64,000 nt of DNA from Candidatus Woesearchaeota archaeon (GTDB taxonomy: Archaea > Nanobdellota > Nanobdellia > Woesearchaeales > ARS49): the NCBI GenBank assembly GCA_030750765.1, contig JASMHM010000001.1, forward strand, positions 220,541-284,540, in the 5' to 3' direction. The position numbers and the translations under genes are program-made. Of this stretch, positions 49,357-58,000 are shown one piece after another. The notes beneath the pieces were generated by a model. That model made no database searches and was not told the origin of the DNA. It was given only the letters and a program-made list of their open reading frames with translations. Numbering within the stretch: position 1 is the first letter of the stretch; each line of letters starts with the position of its first letter.

Positions 49357-50415
49357 CTAATGTAAGAGCTCGATTCCTAACTCGTCATCAAACTGGACGT
49401 TTGGTGCGCTCGTACTTGCAGATTGCACATCCTTTCCAGTGATCCACGGGCTTTGGACTCCAGTGATGATGCTCATCACGGTGAGCTTGCCTTTCATGTC
49501 TTCCGAGACGCGAGCGCCCCAGATAACATTGGCATCCTCATCCAAAGCTTCAGTGATCATCTCACCAGCTTGGTTGATCTCGTCCAAAGTCAAGTCATCT
49601 CCGCCGCATATCTGAATCAGAGCGCCAGTGGCACCTTGATAGTTGATATCCAGCAAGGGATTCTCTAGGGCTCCCTTGACAGCTTCGGTGACTCGATTGT
49701 TCGTGTCGCTTGTTCCTACGCCGATGCAAGCTACTCCACCATTTGTCATGATGGTCTTGACATCTGCGAAGTCTAGGTTTACCAGACTTGGTATGCTGAT
49801 GGTTTCAACAATACCTCGGATCATGGTCGCGATGAGTTCGTTTGCTACAGCAAAGGCTTGTTGGATAGGCAGGTTTCCTGCTACCTTGACAAGTCGATTG
49901 TTGTCAATCACGATGACCGTGTCGCACGCTTTGCGTAACTGGTCAAGTCCAAAGTGTGCTTTGTCTATCCTTGCTCTTTCAATGTTGAAAGGCATGGTAA
50001 CAACACCAATAACGATGCCGCCCATGTCTGAGGCCAGTTGCGCAACAACAGGCGCTGCACCTGTTCCTGTTCCGCCACCCATGCCTGCGCACACAAACGT
50101 CATGTCTGTGGCCTTGAGCAAGTTCTTGAACTCAGACATACTTTCCTGAGCTGCTTCAGTCCCCTTACTTGGAAATCCTCCGCATCCTAGGCCACGTGTG
50201 ACCTGCTTGCCGATCAAGAACTTTTTGTCTGCCTCGGTGATCTTCAAGTGTTGGTGATCCGTGTTTGCTGCAATAATCTCAGCACCTCTTATGCCTTGCT
50301 TATACAGCCAGGTCACCATATTGTTGCCGCCGCCGCCTATGCCGATAACTTTAATGTTGGCATGGCCGATTGGCGTCTCAAAACTTTCTGTTGCATTAAC
50401 TTCGTTTTCGTTCAT
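49357..50415 (-). CDS. ftsZ: Cell-division GTPase FtsZ
   Basis: Tubulin-fold GTPase that forms the division ring. IKVIGIGGGGNNMVTWLY, FVCAGMGGGTGTGAAPVVAQ (tubulin signature) and NLDFADVKTIM are present. ATG 50415 (MNENEV) is preferred; an earlier start at 50445 exists. A hairpin with T-tract follows the gene. The C-terminus is short, ending DELGIELLH, as in archaeal FtsZ1-type proteins. Confidence 0.94.
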   Translation of the reverse strand: MNENEVNATESFETPIGHANIKVIGIGGGGNNMVTWLYKQGIRGAEIIAANTDHQHLKITEADKKFLIGKQVTRGLGCGGFPSKGTEAAQESMSEFKNLLKATDMTFVCAGMGGGTGTGAAPVVAQLASDMGGIVIGVVTMPFNIERARIDKAHFGLDQLRKACDTVIVIDNNRLVKVAGNLPIQQAFAVANELIATMIRGIVETISIPSLVNLDFADVKTIMTNGGVACIGVGTSDTNNRVTEAVKGALENPLLDINYQGATGALIQICGGDDLTLDEINQAGEMITEALDEDANVIWGARVSEDMKGKLTVMSIITGVQSPWITGKDVQSASTSAPNVQFDDELGIELLH

Positions 50416-50509
50416 TTCCCCATTTCCCCCCTTCCGAAATAGCATCTAGGCTACCGAAAAGCTTATTAGGAAGTTCATACTCCCCTATCTTAGAAAGTCG
50501 TTCGATGCT

Positions 50510-50578
50510 TTTGCGCCAACAAAAGTATCTGACCAATGCGACTGGAATTACATTCAACCAATGGTTTGCGCCAACAAA
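50510..50578. promoter_or_regulatory. 14-bp direct repeat upstream of ftsZ
   Basis: TTTGCGCCAACAAA occurs at 50510-50523 and at 50565-50578, identical and 55 bp apart. Both lie between the ftsZ start and a TATA-like element (TTTATATAA, 50613-50622), so they are in the leader or beside a nearer TATA-like element (CTAATAAG, about 50461-50469). They may bind a regulator of division. Confidence 0.5.
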
Positions 50579-50740
50579 CCCCATTTTTAATTATCTTCTG
50601 GCAAACAATGTTCTTATATAAATACTACCAATGTGTAACCTAACTGTTACAGAAGTAGGGGTACTTTTCTCGTGGAGGCGTCACTCTGGATGGATGAAAC
50701 AAGAGCAAGTTATTTATACCAGTGATGCGCCCAGGATTGC

Positions 50741-51049
50741 ATGGGAGAATTTGAAGCAGAACTTGAGGAGTACATTTCTCAGAGGAGAAAAGGTAGTTTG
50801 ATGAGCTTCATAGCCTCGAAGAAGATAGAGAAAGAGCAGCCTCCTGAAGAAGAGAAAAAAGGTATTTTTTCTAAAATGTTCGGCGAAAAGCCAAAGCCAC
50901 AAGATCTCAAAGCAGACCTAAAAGATGTGGCGAAGATAGCGTTCAACGCCATGCAACGCCTGCCACCCGCCGAGGTGGAAGAGTTCAAACGAAGCGCAGA
51001 CTATGCGTACTTTAAGGAAATACTAGCCAAGCACGATCTCATAAAGTAG
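50741..51049 (+). CDS. Uncharacterised helical protein (102 aa)
   Basis: No family recognised. Charged, helical, no membrane segment; a Lys/Glu/Pro linker (KEQPPEEEKKG) joins two helical parts. The TATA box (about 50709-50717, TTATTTATA) makes it leaderless. It faces away from ftsZ. Confidence 0.6.
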   Translation: MGEFEAELEEYISQRRKGSLMSFIASKKIEKEQPPEEEKKGIFSKMFGEKPKPQDLKADLKDVAKIAFNAMQRLPPAEVEEFKRSADYAYFKEILAKHDLIK

Positions 51050-51083
51050 TCATCTATATATACCCGCAATCTCTTTGTAGGAT

Positions 51084-51389
51084 ATGAAAAAGCTCGTTTG
51101 CTTGTTGTTATTCTTGGCAGCATGCCAAGCCCAGCCACCATTAGGAGGCGGGCAAGGAGACTGTATCTGCATAGCACAATACGATCCAGTGTGTGGCCAG
51201 GACGGTAACACGTACGAGAATAGCTGTCGAGCAGACTGTATTGGAGTCACGCACACCCCGAGGGCTTGTGCTAACGGAGTCTGTCCAAGAATTTTCGACC
51301 CAGTATGCGGAGAGGATGGAAAGACCTACGACAATGGCTGTGAAGCAGACGCTGCTAAGGTAAGTTATGTTCCTAACGAATGCCAGTAA
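51084..51389 (+). CDS. Lipoprotein with two Kazal-type inhibitor domains
   Basis: Residues 1-15 are a lipoprotein leader (VCLLLFLAAC, lipid Cys 14). Two Kazal-like domains follow: IAQYDPVCGQDGNTYENSC (about 31-49) and RIFDPVCGEDGKTYDNGC (about 72-89), each with the PVCG-DG-TY-N-C core. Kazal domains inhibit serine proteases. In archaea they are rare. With the secreted S16 protease and other extracellular enzymes nearby it may protect the cell surface. Confidence 0.85.
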   Translation: MKKLVCLLLFLAACQAQPPLGGGQGDCICIAQYDPVCGQDGNTYENSCRADCIGVTHTPRACANGVCPRIFDPVCGEDGKTYDNGCEADAAKVSYVPNECQ

Positions 51390-52201
51390 TCTACCTCTTC
51401 AACGTACTTCTTTGCTAGATCCGGATGGTGGATGATTATCACATTCTCATCATTCTTTCTATACCCTGCCTTGCTTGGGTTGGCACTCCCTGCGATGACC
51501 CATTCGTTATCCACCACGAAGAATTTGTGGTGAATTTTCTTTCTCACACTATTAGGTAGACGGTCTGCCTTGCTTGCCCTCCCACCCCACTCTCCAACAA
51601 CCCCATGAACGTCAAGCGTCTCTGCTTTCTCCTCTAGCATGGCTGCAATATCTTCATCGGTGATGAGGTTCAAAGCGTACAAGATGGATGAGTTCGCCTG
51701 TTGGAGAACCTCTAGGATTGCTTGCTTGCATTTGTCTTCTGGACAGAAACGAATCCTTAAGGTATGATTGTTGAGCATGATGACAGGGTTTTGGACAGGA
51801 AATCCTTTGCCGAACGTTCCTGCAACCAACTCTCCCAACTCAGCTTCGTAAAGTCTGCTGACGTAAGAGGAATGGAGTACTAGGAGATTGTTTGCTTGTT
51901 TCATGTTACTCGTTGTAGGGTTCATGCTTCCTGTAGCCACCATGTTGTTTACCACGCAAAACTTGTTGTGCATCAAGCCAGATGTTCGAGCATCCTTCGT
52001 GACTAAGATTCGTGGCTGGAACTTTGGTGAGTTATAGATTGCACAACTTCCGTTGTTGAACTTTTGGAGTTGTCCGAGGCAATCATCCCTAGGACAGAAG
52101 TATGCCTCCATGGGAAGGTTCTCTTCAACAGGGATGAAGGGTTCTGTCACGTTTCCGGTCAACGTACAACCGAACAGGCACAAAAACAGCCAGATTTTCA
52201 T
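51365..52201 (-). CDS. Secreted phospholipase-D-superfamily protein
   Basis: Residues 1-14 form a lipoprotein-type leader ending FGCTLTGNV. Two HKD motifs are present: MHNKFCVVNNMVATGSMNP (about 77-95) and IHHKFFVVDNEWVIAGSANP (about 224-243), which form one active site. It could be a nuclease, as in PLD-type secreted nucleases (Nuc), or a lipid-acting enzyme. A signal peptide puts it outside the cell. It overlaps the Kazal gene end by 25 bp. Confidence 0.85.
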   Translation of the reverse strand: MKIWLFLCLFGCTLTGNVTEPFIPVEENLPMEAYFCPRDDCLGQLQKFNNGSCAIYNSPKFQPRILVTKDARTSGLMHNKFCVVNNMVATGSMNPTTSNMKQANNLLVLHSSYVSRLYEAELGELVAGTFGKGFPVQNPVIMLNNHTLRIRFCPEDKCKQAILEVLQQANSSILYALNLITDEDIAAMLEEKAETLDVHGVVGEWGGRASKADRLPNSVRKKIHHKFFVVDNEWVIAGSANPSKAGYRKNDENVIIIHHPDLAKKYVEEVDYWHSLGT

Positions 52202-52353
52202 GATTTCGGGCCCCAGAACTTTCTTTAAAAGTGTTGCTACTCCAGACTCGAAATCTTTTTATGCTAAACACCATCCTGGAGTAGTTACGGGGTAGGACAA
52301 AATCCTATCACCTCTTTTTCCCGCGCAGGCTTCCTCGGAGGCCTGCGAGGGTT

Positions 52354-53163
52354 TTATCTTTGCGCCTGGCGGACTAGCTCTCTCCAGTGTGAGAATTTTT
52401 CTGGCTCGTGTTCGTTAAGATATGCCTCTATGCCCTTAAAGTTTGGACATCGTTGGACCTCAATCAGGTAGGGGGTAGAGCCCTGTGCTGCGGCCAAGTC
52501 AATGGTAAAGATACGCGAAGTCCAGACGATTTTTTCTTGGGTGACCACACCCGCGTTAACAAGAGTTTCTGCACACCTTCCTACTATATCTGTTTGGTAC
52601 GCGAGGTAGTTCACATCGGCACCCACCTCTGCTAACACTTCCTTGCAAGGCAATCTTGTGCCCACGTTCCTCACGGTGCCAAAATGAGGATTTACCCCCA
52701 CCTTTGCGTAGGAAGCGAGGTACTCAAGCCTGTCCGCAAAGACAAAAACGTTTCTTATCTCCCAGGTGTTTCCGCGATAAGAAGGGATACCCATGTCTGC
52801 GTCTACAACAATCTTATCTCGAGTGCTCAGACGGTAGATTTTCATGACCTCAGACACTCTTTCCTTGTCTGCAGGAAGGGAGGTTGCAGGGAGATCGTTC
52901 GCACCTGCCTCATCAAGCAAGAGTTGTATGTCGTTATCAGGTGTGTGAAATCTCACACCCTCTCCGTTCCTCGCAATCTTTAGCAGCCCTCTTCCACCCC
53001 CTTGCGCGGTAGGCTTGAGATACACTGCGCCATGTTGATCTAGAAAGGCCATCACACCGTTTATGGCTTTCTGCTGTTCCTGACTACCAACCTTCCAGAC
53101 AAACCAAGAGGGTCGTTTTGCTACACCACGTAGTGCGTTATAAAATTCTAGTTTATCAGGCAT
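52354..53163 (-). CDS. ATP-grasp-like ligase 1
   Basis: Lysine-bearing strand VYLKPTAQGGGRGLLKI (about 48-64), then GNTWEIRNVFVF and FTIDLA, and ending with YLIEVQRCPNFKGIEAY, the metal-binding end motif of ATP-grasp enzymes. ATG 53163 (MPDKLEFYNALRG) shares a base with the upstream stop (TAATG). Length 269 aa. It is paralogous to the gene at 53351. Substrates unknown; peptide or amino-acid ligases are the commonest relatives. Confidence 0.75.
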   Translation of the reverse strand: MPDKLEFYNALRGVAKRPSWFVWKVGSQEQQKAINGVMAFLDQHGAVYLKPTAQGGGRGLLKIARNGEGVRFHTPDNDIQLLLDEAGANDLPATSLPADKERVSEVMKIYRLSTRDKIVVDADMGIPSYRGNTWEIRNVFVFADRLEYLASYAKVGVNPHFGTVRNVGTRLPCKEVLAEVGADVNYLAYQTDIVGRCAETLVNAGVVTQEKIVWTSRIFTIDLAAAQGSTPYLIEVQRCPNFKGIEAYLNEHEPEKFSHWRELVRQAQR

Positions 53164-53354
53164 TACATATTCCTCACGTAGGCTACACCACCGATTAGGA
53201 TGAAAAGAATTGCTAGCCAGCGAGCGTGCCATCGCAAAAGAAGGTAGGTTGCTGGTGACTGAAGGAACCCCATTTCCACTCCGAAAATGCTTGGGCTACA
53301 CAGTCTTGGAACAACACTTGCTAGTGCTTCGCATATTTTTTTCTTTTTTCTCAT
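53163..53354 (-). CDS. Small membrane protein resembling the S16 protease C-terminus (63 aa)
   Basis: Starts MRKKKKICEAL in a 4-bp overlap with the upstream gene and ends with a membrane helix AILFILIGGVAYVRNM. The end closely matches VFILIGGIVWVRNI of the protease at 54220, which also stands directly before an ATP-grasp gene. A partial duplication of protease tail plus ATP-grasp is the simplest reading. Function unknown. Confidence 0.6.
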   Translation of the reverse strand: MRKKKKICEALASVVPRLCSPSIFGVEMGFLQSPATYLLLRWHARWLAILFILIGGVAYVRNM

Positions 53355-54223
53355 CGTAACTCGAACCGTGTTGGATCTCTCTCTGCAACCCACTGGAAAG
53401 CGTCCCTCGTACGGTCTAACGCTTCAGCATCAAAATGGTTGAACGCATCAACTGCCCCTTCGTAACTAGGACCGTATTGCACTTCTACGAGAGAGGGAAC
53501 ATCCTCATCGGGAGCAAGATCAATAGAAAAAAGCCTCGTGTGTATATCTCGATCGCAACGTTCTCGAAGCAACGAATACACGGGATTCGCGCAGCTCGCG
53601 GCAATGGCTAACTGCTCGACCTCGTACCATTGTGCTATGCCCCCCATGGTCGCTTCGAGAACTTTTTGTGGAAGCTCTCTGTGCCCCCCCTGTTCTACAG
53701 TGGCAAAGTGTTCATCATCCCCCACCTTGACATAACTTCCAAGCCATTGCAATCCCTCCCCCATAAAAAAGATATTGCGAATCTCCCACGCGCACCCTTC
53801 ATACAAAGGTATCCTCAATCCCGCCTGTACCGTGGCAGGGAGATACCTACAATTCTTGTAGGCATCGACTATCTTTTGAACTGCGTGCAGCGAATCCGTA
53901 AATTCTAGAAATGGCTCGCCCTCTTTCAGCTCGAGCTCTCGGCATAGATCATGCAATTCCAGAGAGGGAGCACACAGTTCGATTTGGTTTGTGTGCTTTA
54001 TCGCTTTCGCTAGCCCAAAACCTCCACAGGTTACAGCACCAATAGGTTTGAAGTAGATTGCTCCACGTTCGTTTAGCCAGGAATTCACTTTGCAGATTTG
54101 TTCAGGCGCAGTCTTCAATCCGTCATAGACCATGTCGATGCTGGGAGGTTTGTTCACGAACCCGTCTACCGCAATCTCCAGATCTTTTTTTGCGAGCCTA
54201 GGTTCGGAGGGCGAGGAAATCAT
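53351..54223 (-). CDS. ATP-grasp-like ligase 2
   Basis: Same layout as ligase 1: IYFKPIGAVTCGGFGLAKAI (about 55-74), CAWEIRNIFFMG, LFSIDLAPDEDVPSLVEVQ and YGPSYEGAVDAF at the end. Length 290 aa. Its start overlaps the protease stop by 4 bp (ATGA), so it is translated with the protease. The pair may modify the same substrate or act as a heteromer; both are guesses. Confidence 0.75.
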   Translation of the reverse strand: MISSPSEPRLAKKDLEIAVDGFVNKPPSIDMVYDGLKTAPEQICKVNSWLNERGAIYFKPIGAVTCGGFGLAKAIKHTNQIELCAPSLELHDLCRELELKEGEPFLEFTDSLHAVQKIVDAYKNCRYLPATVQAGLRIPLYEGCAWEIRNIFFMGEGLQWLGSYVKVGDDEHFATVEQGGHRELPQKVLEATMGGIAQWYEVEQLAIAASCANPVYSLLRERCDRDIHTRLFSIDLAPDEDVPSLVEVQYGPSYEGAVDAFNHFDAEALDRTRDAFQWVAERDPTRFELR

Positions 54224-55752
54224 ATATTTCTCACCCAGACTATGCCACCGATGAGGATGAACACGCTTCCTAGCCCAAAGAGAACGTATTGGTAGGTTTC
54301 GTGATCTGGGAAGGTGTCAGTGTGGGCGTTCAATGTTGCAAACTCTAGTGCGTACTCTGCAAAGAGCAGGCTGGTGGTGGGCGTGTCTTCAGAAAGGCTT
54401 TCTGCCAGTTCATAGTAGCTGTAGCCGATGATAGGGAAGACACCTTTTGTCTGTCCTCTTGCTATCTCCTGGTTCACCACGTCTAGTTTTGTGCGTAGCA
54501 CTCTAGGTAGGGCTTCCTCTCGGATGCCTATGACGCCCATGATTGCGTTTGCTTCTGCTTTTGCTTTGGATGCAGAGTAGAGACAGTCGATGTAGTTTTC
54601 ATCAGCATGGAAGGCATATGCTTGGTCTAGGGTTATGCGGACTGCGGTTGCTAGTGGTGGAGTTATGGAGACCACATAACTGTAGCGTTCTTCTGCTTCA
54701 GCTATTTTATGCTGGCACCCTTCTTTTAATCGTAGTATTTGTGGCGGACTTTCTGTACCTAGAAAGGTGGACCATAGCTGTGCGGAGTACAATCTTTCTT
54801 TTGCGTACGCTAGATTGCCCTTGCTCCCGTTGAGTATTGCTTCTTTGGTCTCCCTTAGACGTTCGTTGACCATCATGATGGTCTGGACGTCAGTTAGAGA
54901 TAGTATTTCGTGTTGTTTGAGCTCTTGCTCAAAGGTTTTGAGCTCTTTTTGGAGAGTTACAGAACTTTCTTCGGTAGGATTTTCTCGGGCGTTGTTGACT
55001 CGGCTCCTGAAGCAGGCAGAGGCTGCTGCGTAGTACTTTCCGTTGTCATACTCGTCTGTTTGCGTGGAGCAGAGCCCTTCTGCTATGCGTTTCATCCTGT
55101 CTGCGTAGGTTGCATCCAGCGTTAGTGTCGTGTGGGGTCTTGGTTCGTAGTTGGGCAGGAAGTGAGGTAGTGCCTCTTCGATGGTTGACACCTCAATGAT
55201 GGTTAGTCCGAGTTCTTTGCCGTACGGTATGGGATCGATATCGATACCTTCCACTTGCATTTTCGTACCTGGAGGGATGAGGACGGTGGTGATACCCTTC
55301 TTTTGGGCTGCTTGGATCTTCTCTAACGTTCCACCTACAGGACCAATACTTCCTCCGCTGTTGATGGTGCCAGTCATGGCTACGTGTTCTTTGACTGGCT
55401 TGCCTTGTAGGGAGGCTACCGTAAGTATGGTAGCTACTCCACCAGCACTTGGTCCGCCGATTATGCCCGGGGGTGCGCGTATGGTGAAGAAGAAGTCTGT
55501 CTTCTTGCATTCTTTCTCAAGGACACTGCATGCCACTTGTTGTGCAAATCGCATGCTGGTCTGGGTGGTGACTCTCGTAAGGGGAAAGGTGTCTAGGAAC
55601 ACTCTTCCAGTACCCCTTCTGGTTTCTAGGGAGAGTTCTGCAACAATGCCATCTCTTATCTCTCCTTGCTCAGTTAGGGCTAGCAAGGGTATGGTCTCCG
55701 CTAGTACGGGTGTGGCTAGCAATACAAGTCCCAATAGTAAGAATAGTTTCAT
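54220..55752 (-). CDS. Secreted, membrane-anchored S16 (Lon-type) protease without ATPase
   Basis: ATG 55752 (MKLFLLLGLVLL) overlaps the topA stop by 4 bp. Residues 1-20 are a signal peptide. The S16 Ser lies in GIIGGPSAGGVATIL (about 110-124) and the Lys in GPVGGTLEKIQAAQKKG (about 146-162), forming the Lon Ser/Lys dyad, but there is no AAA domain. After it come helical regions and a C-terminal helix VFILIGGIVWVRN. Such archaeal proteins have been noted as secreted S16 serine proteases (COG1750 type). Its place in one operon with two ATP-grasp genes is unusual. Confidence 0.85.
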   Translation of the reverse strand: MKLFLLLGLVLLATPVLAETIPLLALTEQGEIRDGIVAELSLETRRGTGRVFLDTFPLTRVTTQTSMRFAQQVACSVLEKECKKTDFFFTIRAPPGIIGGPSAGGVATILTVASLQGKPVKEHVAMTGTINSGGSIGPVGGTLEKIQAAQKKGITTVLIPPGTKMQVEGIDIDPIPYGKELGLTIIEVSTIEEALPHFLPNYEPRPHTTLTLDATYADRMKRIAEGLCSTQTDEYDNGKYYAAASACFRSRVNNARENPTEESSVTLQKELKTFEQELKQHEILSLTDVQTIMMVNERLRETKEAILNGSKGNLAYAKERLYSAQLWSTFLGTESPPQILRLKEGCQHKIAEAEERYSYVVSITPPLATAVRITLDQAYAFHADENYIDCLYSASKAKAEANAIMGVIGIREEALPRVLRTKLDVVNQEIARGQTKGVFPIIGYSYYELAESLSEDTPTTSLLFAEYALEFATLNAHTDTFPDHETYQYVLFGLGSVFILIGGIVWVRNI

Positions 55753-57884
55753 TCTGGTAGTTTTGCGGTGAAAAAGCATTTGGGGAATCTGTCACACGCG
55801 ATGAACGCTCCGTACATGCTTTTTCTGAGCATTTGGTTGCCCTCTTTGCATTTGGGGCATTTGCCTTTGATTTCTACGTCTGCTCCTTTGGTTGGGCAGT
55901 CGGAGTTCATGCATAGCTCTTGTGGTCTTTTTCTTTTCTTGATTACCTTCACAAAAGGATACTTGCAGGCCTCACATACTTTGTCTAGGGCTTGGATGAG
56001 TCCGTTGGCAGGTAGTTTTGCTGTTGTCTCGCAGTCTGGGTACTTGTTACAGGCTGCGAACCTTCCAAACTTTCCTTTGCGGATCATTAGTACGCCATCA
56101 CATTGTGGGCAAGGACCTAGGGTGTTCATCTCGTCGCGAGTGTTGGCAAAGGTGTGCTTGAGTTGTTCGCCTATGTCTGCTTCTTTGTCGCCAAACGCTT
56201 TGAGGAGTTCTATGATCGCGCCTTGCGCTTCATCAAGAACCTCTTCTTCTTTTTTCTTTTCTGCGCGTATGTGTTCCATCTGCTCTTCAAAGTGTCGTGT
56301 TAAATCCTCGTCCACCATAGGGGGACAGTACTTGTCGAGGATATTGCACACCTTGACACCTAGTTCTGTCGCTTCGAGATGTTCGCCTTTAACGTAGCTT
56401 CTTTGTACTAATCGGTCGACAATATCTGCTCGTGTTGCTTTGGTGCCTAGATTTCTTTTTTCTAGTTCTTTGATGATGCTGCTTGGCGTGTATCGCTTGG
56501 GTGGAGAGGTTTCCAGATCGTGCTTTTTTATTTTCTTTATTTTTACTTCATCCTTTTCTTTGAGTGAAGGCAATTCTACTTCTTCTTGCTTGACGTAGGG
56601 TGCGTAGATGGCGTGCCATCCTTGTTCTATCGTTCTTGTTCCTTTGGCGACGAATTTTTCTTCGTTGACGTTGAGTGTTAAGGTGACTGTTTCTCGTTTT
56701 GCGATCTGGCCAAAGGTTGCCAAGAATCTTTTGACGATAAGATCATACACTTTGTAGTCGCGGCCGTCTAGTGATCGGGGCATGCTTCCTGTAGGATAGA
56801 TGGCGGGATGCGCAGGATCTGTTTTCTTTCCGTTGTTAGGTGTGGGACCGGTGAGCTTTACTAAATCACCATACTTTTTCTCTAACTTTTTCTTAATGCT
56901 TGCAAACCCTATTGCAGGCGGTAGTTGCTGCGAGCTCGTTCGTGGGTAGGAGATGTATCCAGAAGTGTAGAGGTCTTGTGCTATACTCAAGGTTGCCTTA
57001 GGATTGATGCCAAAACAACGATAGCTTTCTGTTTGAAGCGTGGTAAGATCGAACGGAACAGGTGGTTGTTGGGTGTACTGTCGTTGTGCTACCTTGTCCA
57101 CGATGGCGGTTTTCGCTCCTTTCGTGTTGGCGATGATATCTTTAGCTTTGGGCTCTTCCCATATCTTGTCATCCTCATGCCAGGCAACAAATTCTTTGGT
57201 GGTTAATTCTATCTTCCAGAAGGGTGTGGGGGTGAAGTCTTGGATGCTCTTTTCTCGATCTACCAAGATTTTTAGGGCAGGCCCTTGTACTCTTCCTGCA
57301 CTGAGGATCTTGAACATGCCTGCTTTCTTTATTGCGTTGGTTAGTGCTCTAGACATGTTGATCCCGTAATAGTAATCTAAAAAGTGTCGGGTCTCTCCTG
57401 CTAGTGCGAGCCCCCAATCTAGGGTAGGGGAAACGTCATCGTAAGCTTTTCGTAGGTCCTCTGTTGTTAATGTTGAGAAGCGCATTCTTTTAGCGTCTTT
57501 TCTTTTGCACACGTACCGAACGATGTTCAGCCCTATTACCTCTCCTTCGGTATCTAGGTCTGTTCCTACGATGACGTCATCAGCATCCTTTGCTAGTTTT
57601 TTTAGCACTTTTAGGTACTTGTCTGAGAAGGCGCTTTTTTTGGATACGTCTTTGAGTTCTGTCCATTGGATGTCAAAGACAGGGAATTGCATGCCTTTTT
57701 TCTTTTTTTGCGCTAGCCCATAGAGGTGGCCGGCGCTGCATCCTACCACAATATCCTTGTCATCTTTGGTTATTTTGTAGTAGGCTATCTTGTTGATCAT
57801 TCCCTTTACGGGTTTGCCGTCTGCGAGCGCCTCTGCTATTTTTTTTGCTGCAGCTGGCTTCTCACTCACCACAAGCGTGTACAT
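55749..57884 (-). CDS. topA: DNA topoisomerase I (type IA)
   Basis: Relaxes negative supercoils. TOPRIM: VVSEKPAAAKKIAEAL and the acidic VIVGTDLDTEGEVIG; the catalytic Tyr lies in SGYISYPRTSSQQLP. Three C-terminal zinc ribbons follow: CPQCDGVLMIRKGKFGRF, CEACKYPFVK and CPKCKEGNQMLRKSMYG. Length 711 aa. No ribosome site is seen and the TATA-like TTTTAAAC (57907-57914) fits a leaderless start. It heads the operon with the S16 protease and ATP-grasp genes. Confidence 0.95.
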   Translation of the reverse strand: MYTLVVSEKPAAAKKIAEALADGKPVKGMINKIAYYKITKDDKDIVVGCSAGHLYGLAQKKKKGMQFPVFDIQWTELKDVSKKSAFSDKYLKVLKKLAKDADDVIVGTDLDTEGEVIGLNIVRYVCKRKDAKRMRFSTLTTEDLRKAYDDVSPTLDWGLALAGETRHFLDYYYGINMSRALTNAIKKAGMFKILSAGRVQGPALKILVDREKSIQDFTPTPFWKIELTTKEFVAWHEDDKIWEEPKAKDIIANTKGAKTAIVDKVAQRQYTQQPPVPFDLTTLQTESYRCFGINPKATLSIAQDLYTSGYISYPRTSSQQLPPAIGFASIKKKLEKKYGDLVKLTGPTPNNGKKTDPAHPAIYPTGSMPRSLDGRDYKVYDLIVKRFLATFGQIAKRETVTLTLNVNEEKFVAKGTRTIEQGWHAIYAPYVKQEEVELPSLKEKDEVKIKKIKKHDLETSPPKRYTPSSIIKELEKRNLGTKATRADIVDRLVQRSYVKGEHLEATELGVKVCNILDKYCPPMVDEDLTRHFEEQMEHIRAEKKKEEEVLDEAQGAIIELLKAFGDKEADIGEQLKHTFANTRDEMNTLGPCPQCDGVLMIRKGKFGRFAACNKYPDCETTAKLPANGLIQALDKVCEACKYPFVKVIKKRKRPQELCMNSDCPTKGADVEIKGKCPKCKEGNQMLRKSMYGAFIACDRFPKCFFTAKLPE

Positions 57885-57947
57885 GTTTATAAATATTCGA
57901 AGTGGGTTTAAAAGTCTGCTCGACGCGCCCCATAAAGACTATGACTT

Positions 57948-57999
57948 AAAAGTCACACTTTAAGAGAACCTTTATATATGATGTGGAAATCACACTTTA
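57948..57999 (+). promoter_or_regulatory. Repeated TCACACTTTA around the 58001 promoter
   Basis: AAGTCACACTTTA (about 57949-57961) and AAATCACACTTTA (57987-57999) lie 38 bp apart, one before and one after the TATA box TTTATATA (57971-57978). A regulator bound to both would cover the promoter. Confidence 0.45.
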
Positions 58000-58000
58000 C

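Noticed and set aside
50396-50584. 62-codon frame upstream of and overlapping the ftsZ start
   Set aside because: Its ATG lies near a suitable distance from a TATA box, but the frame overlaps the 14-bp repeats and ftsZ in another phase and shows no protein features. It could be a leader peptide, but I cannot support it.
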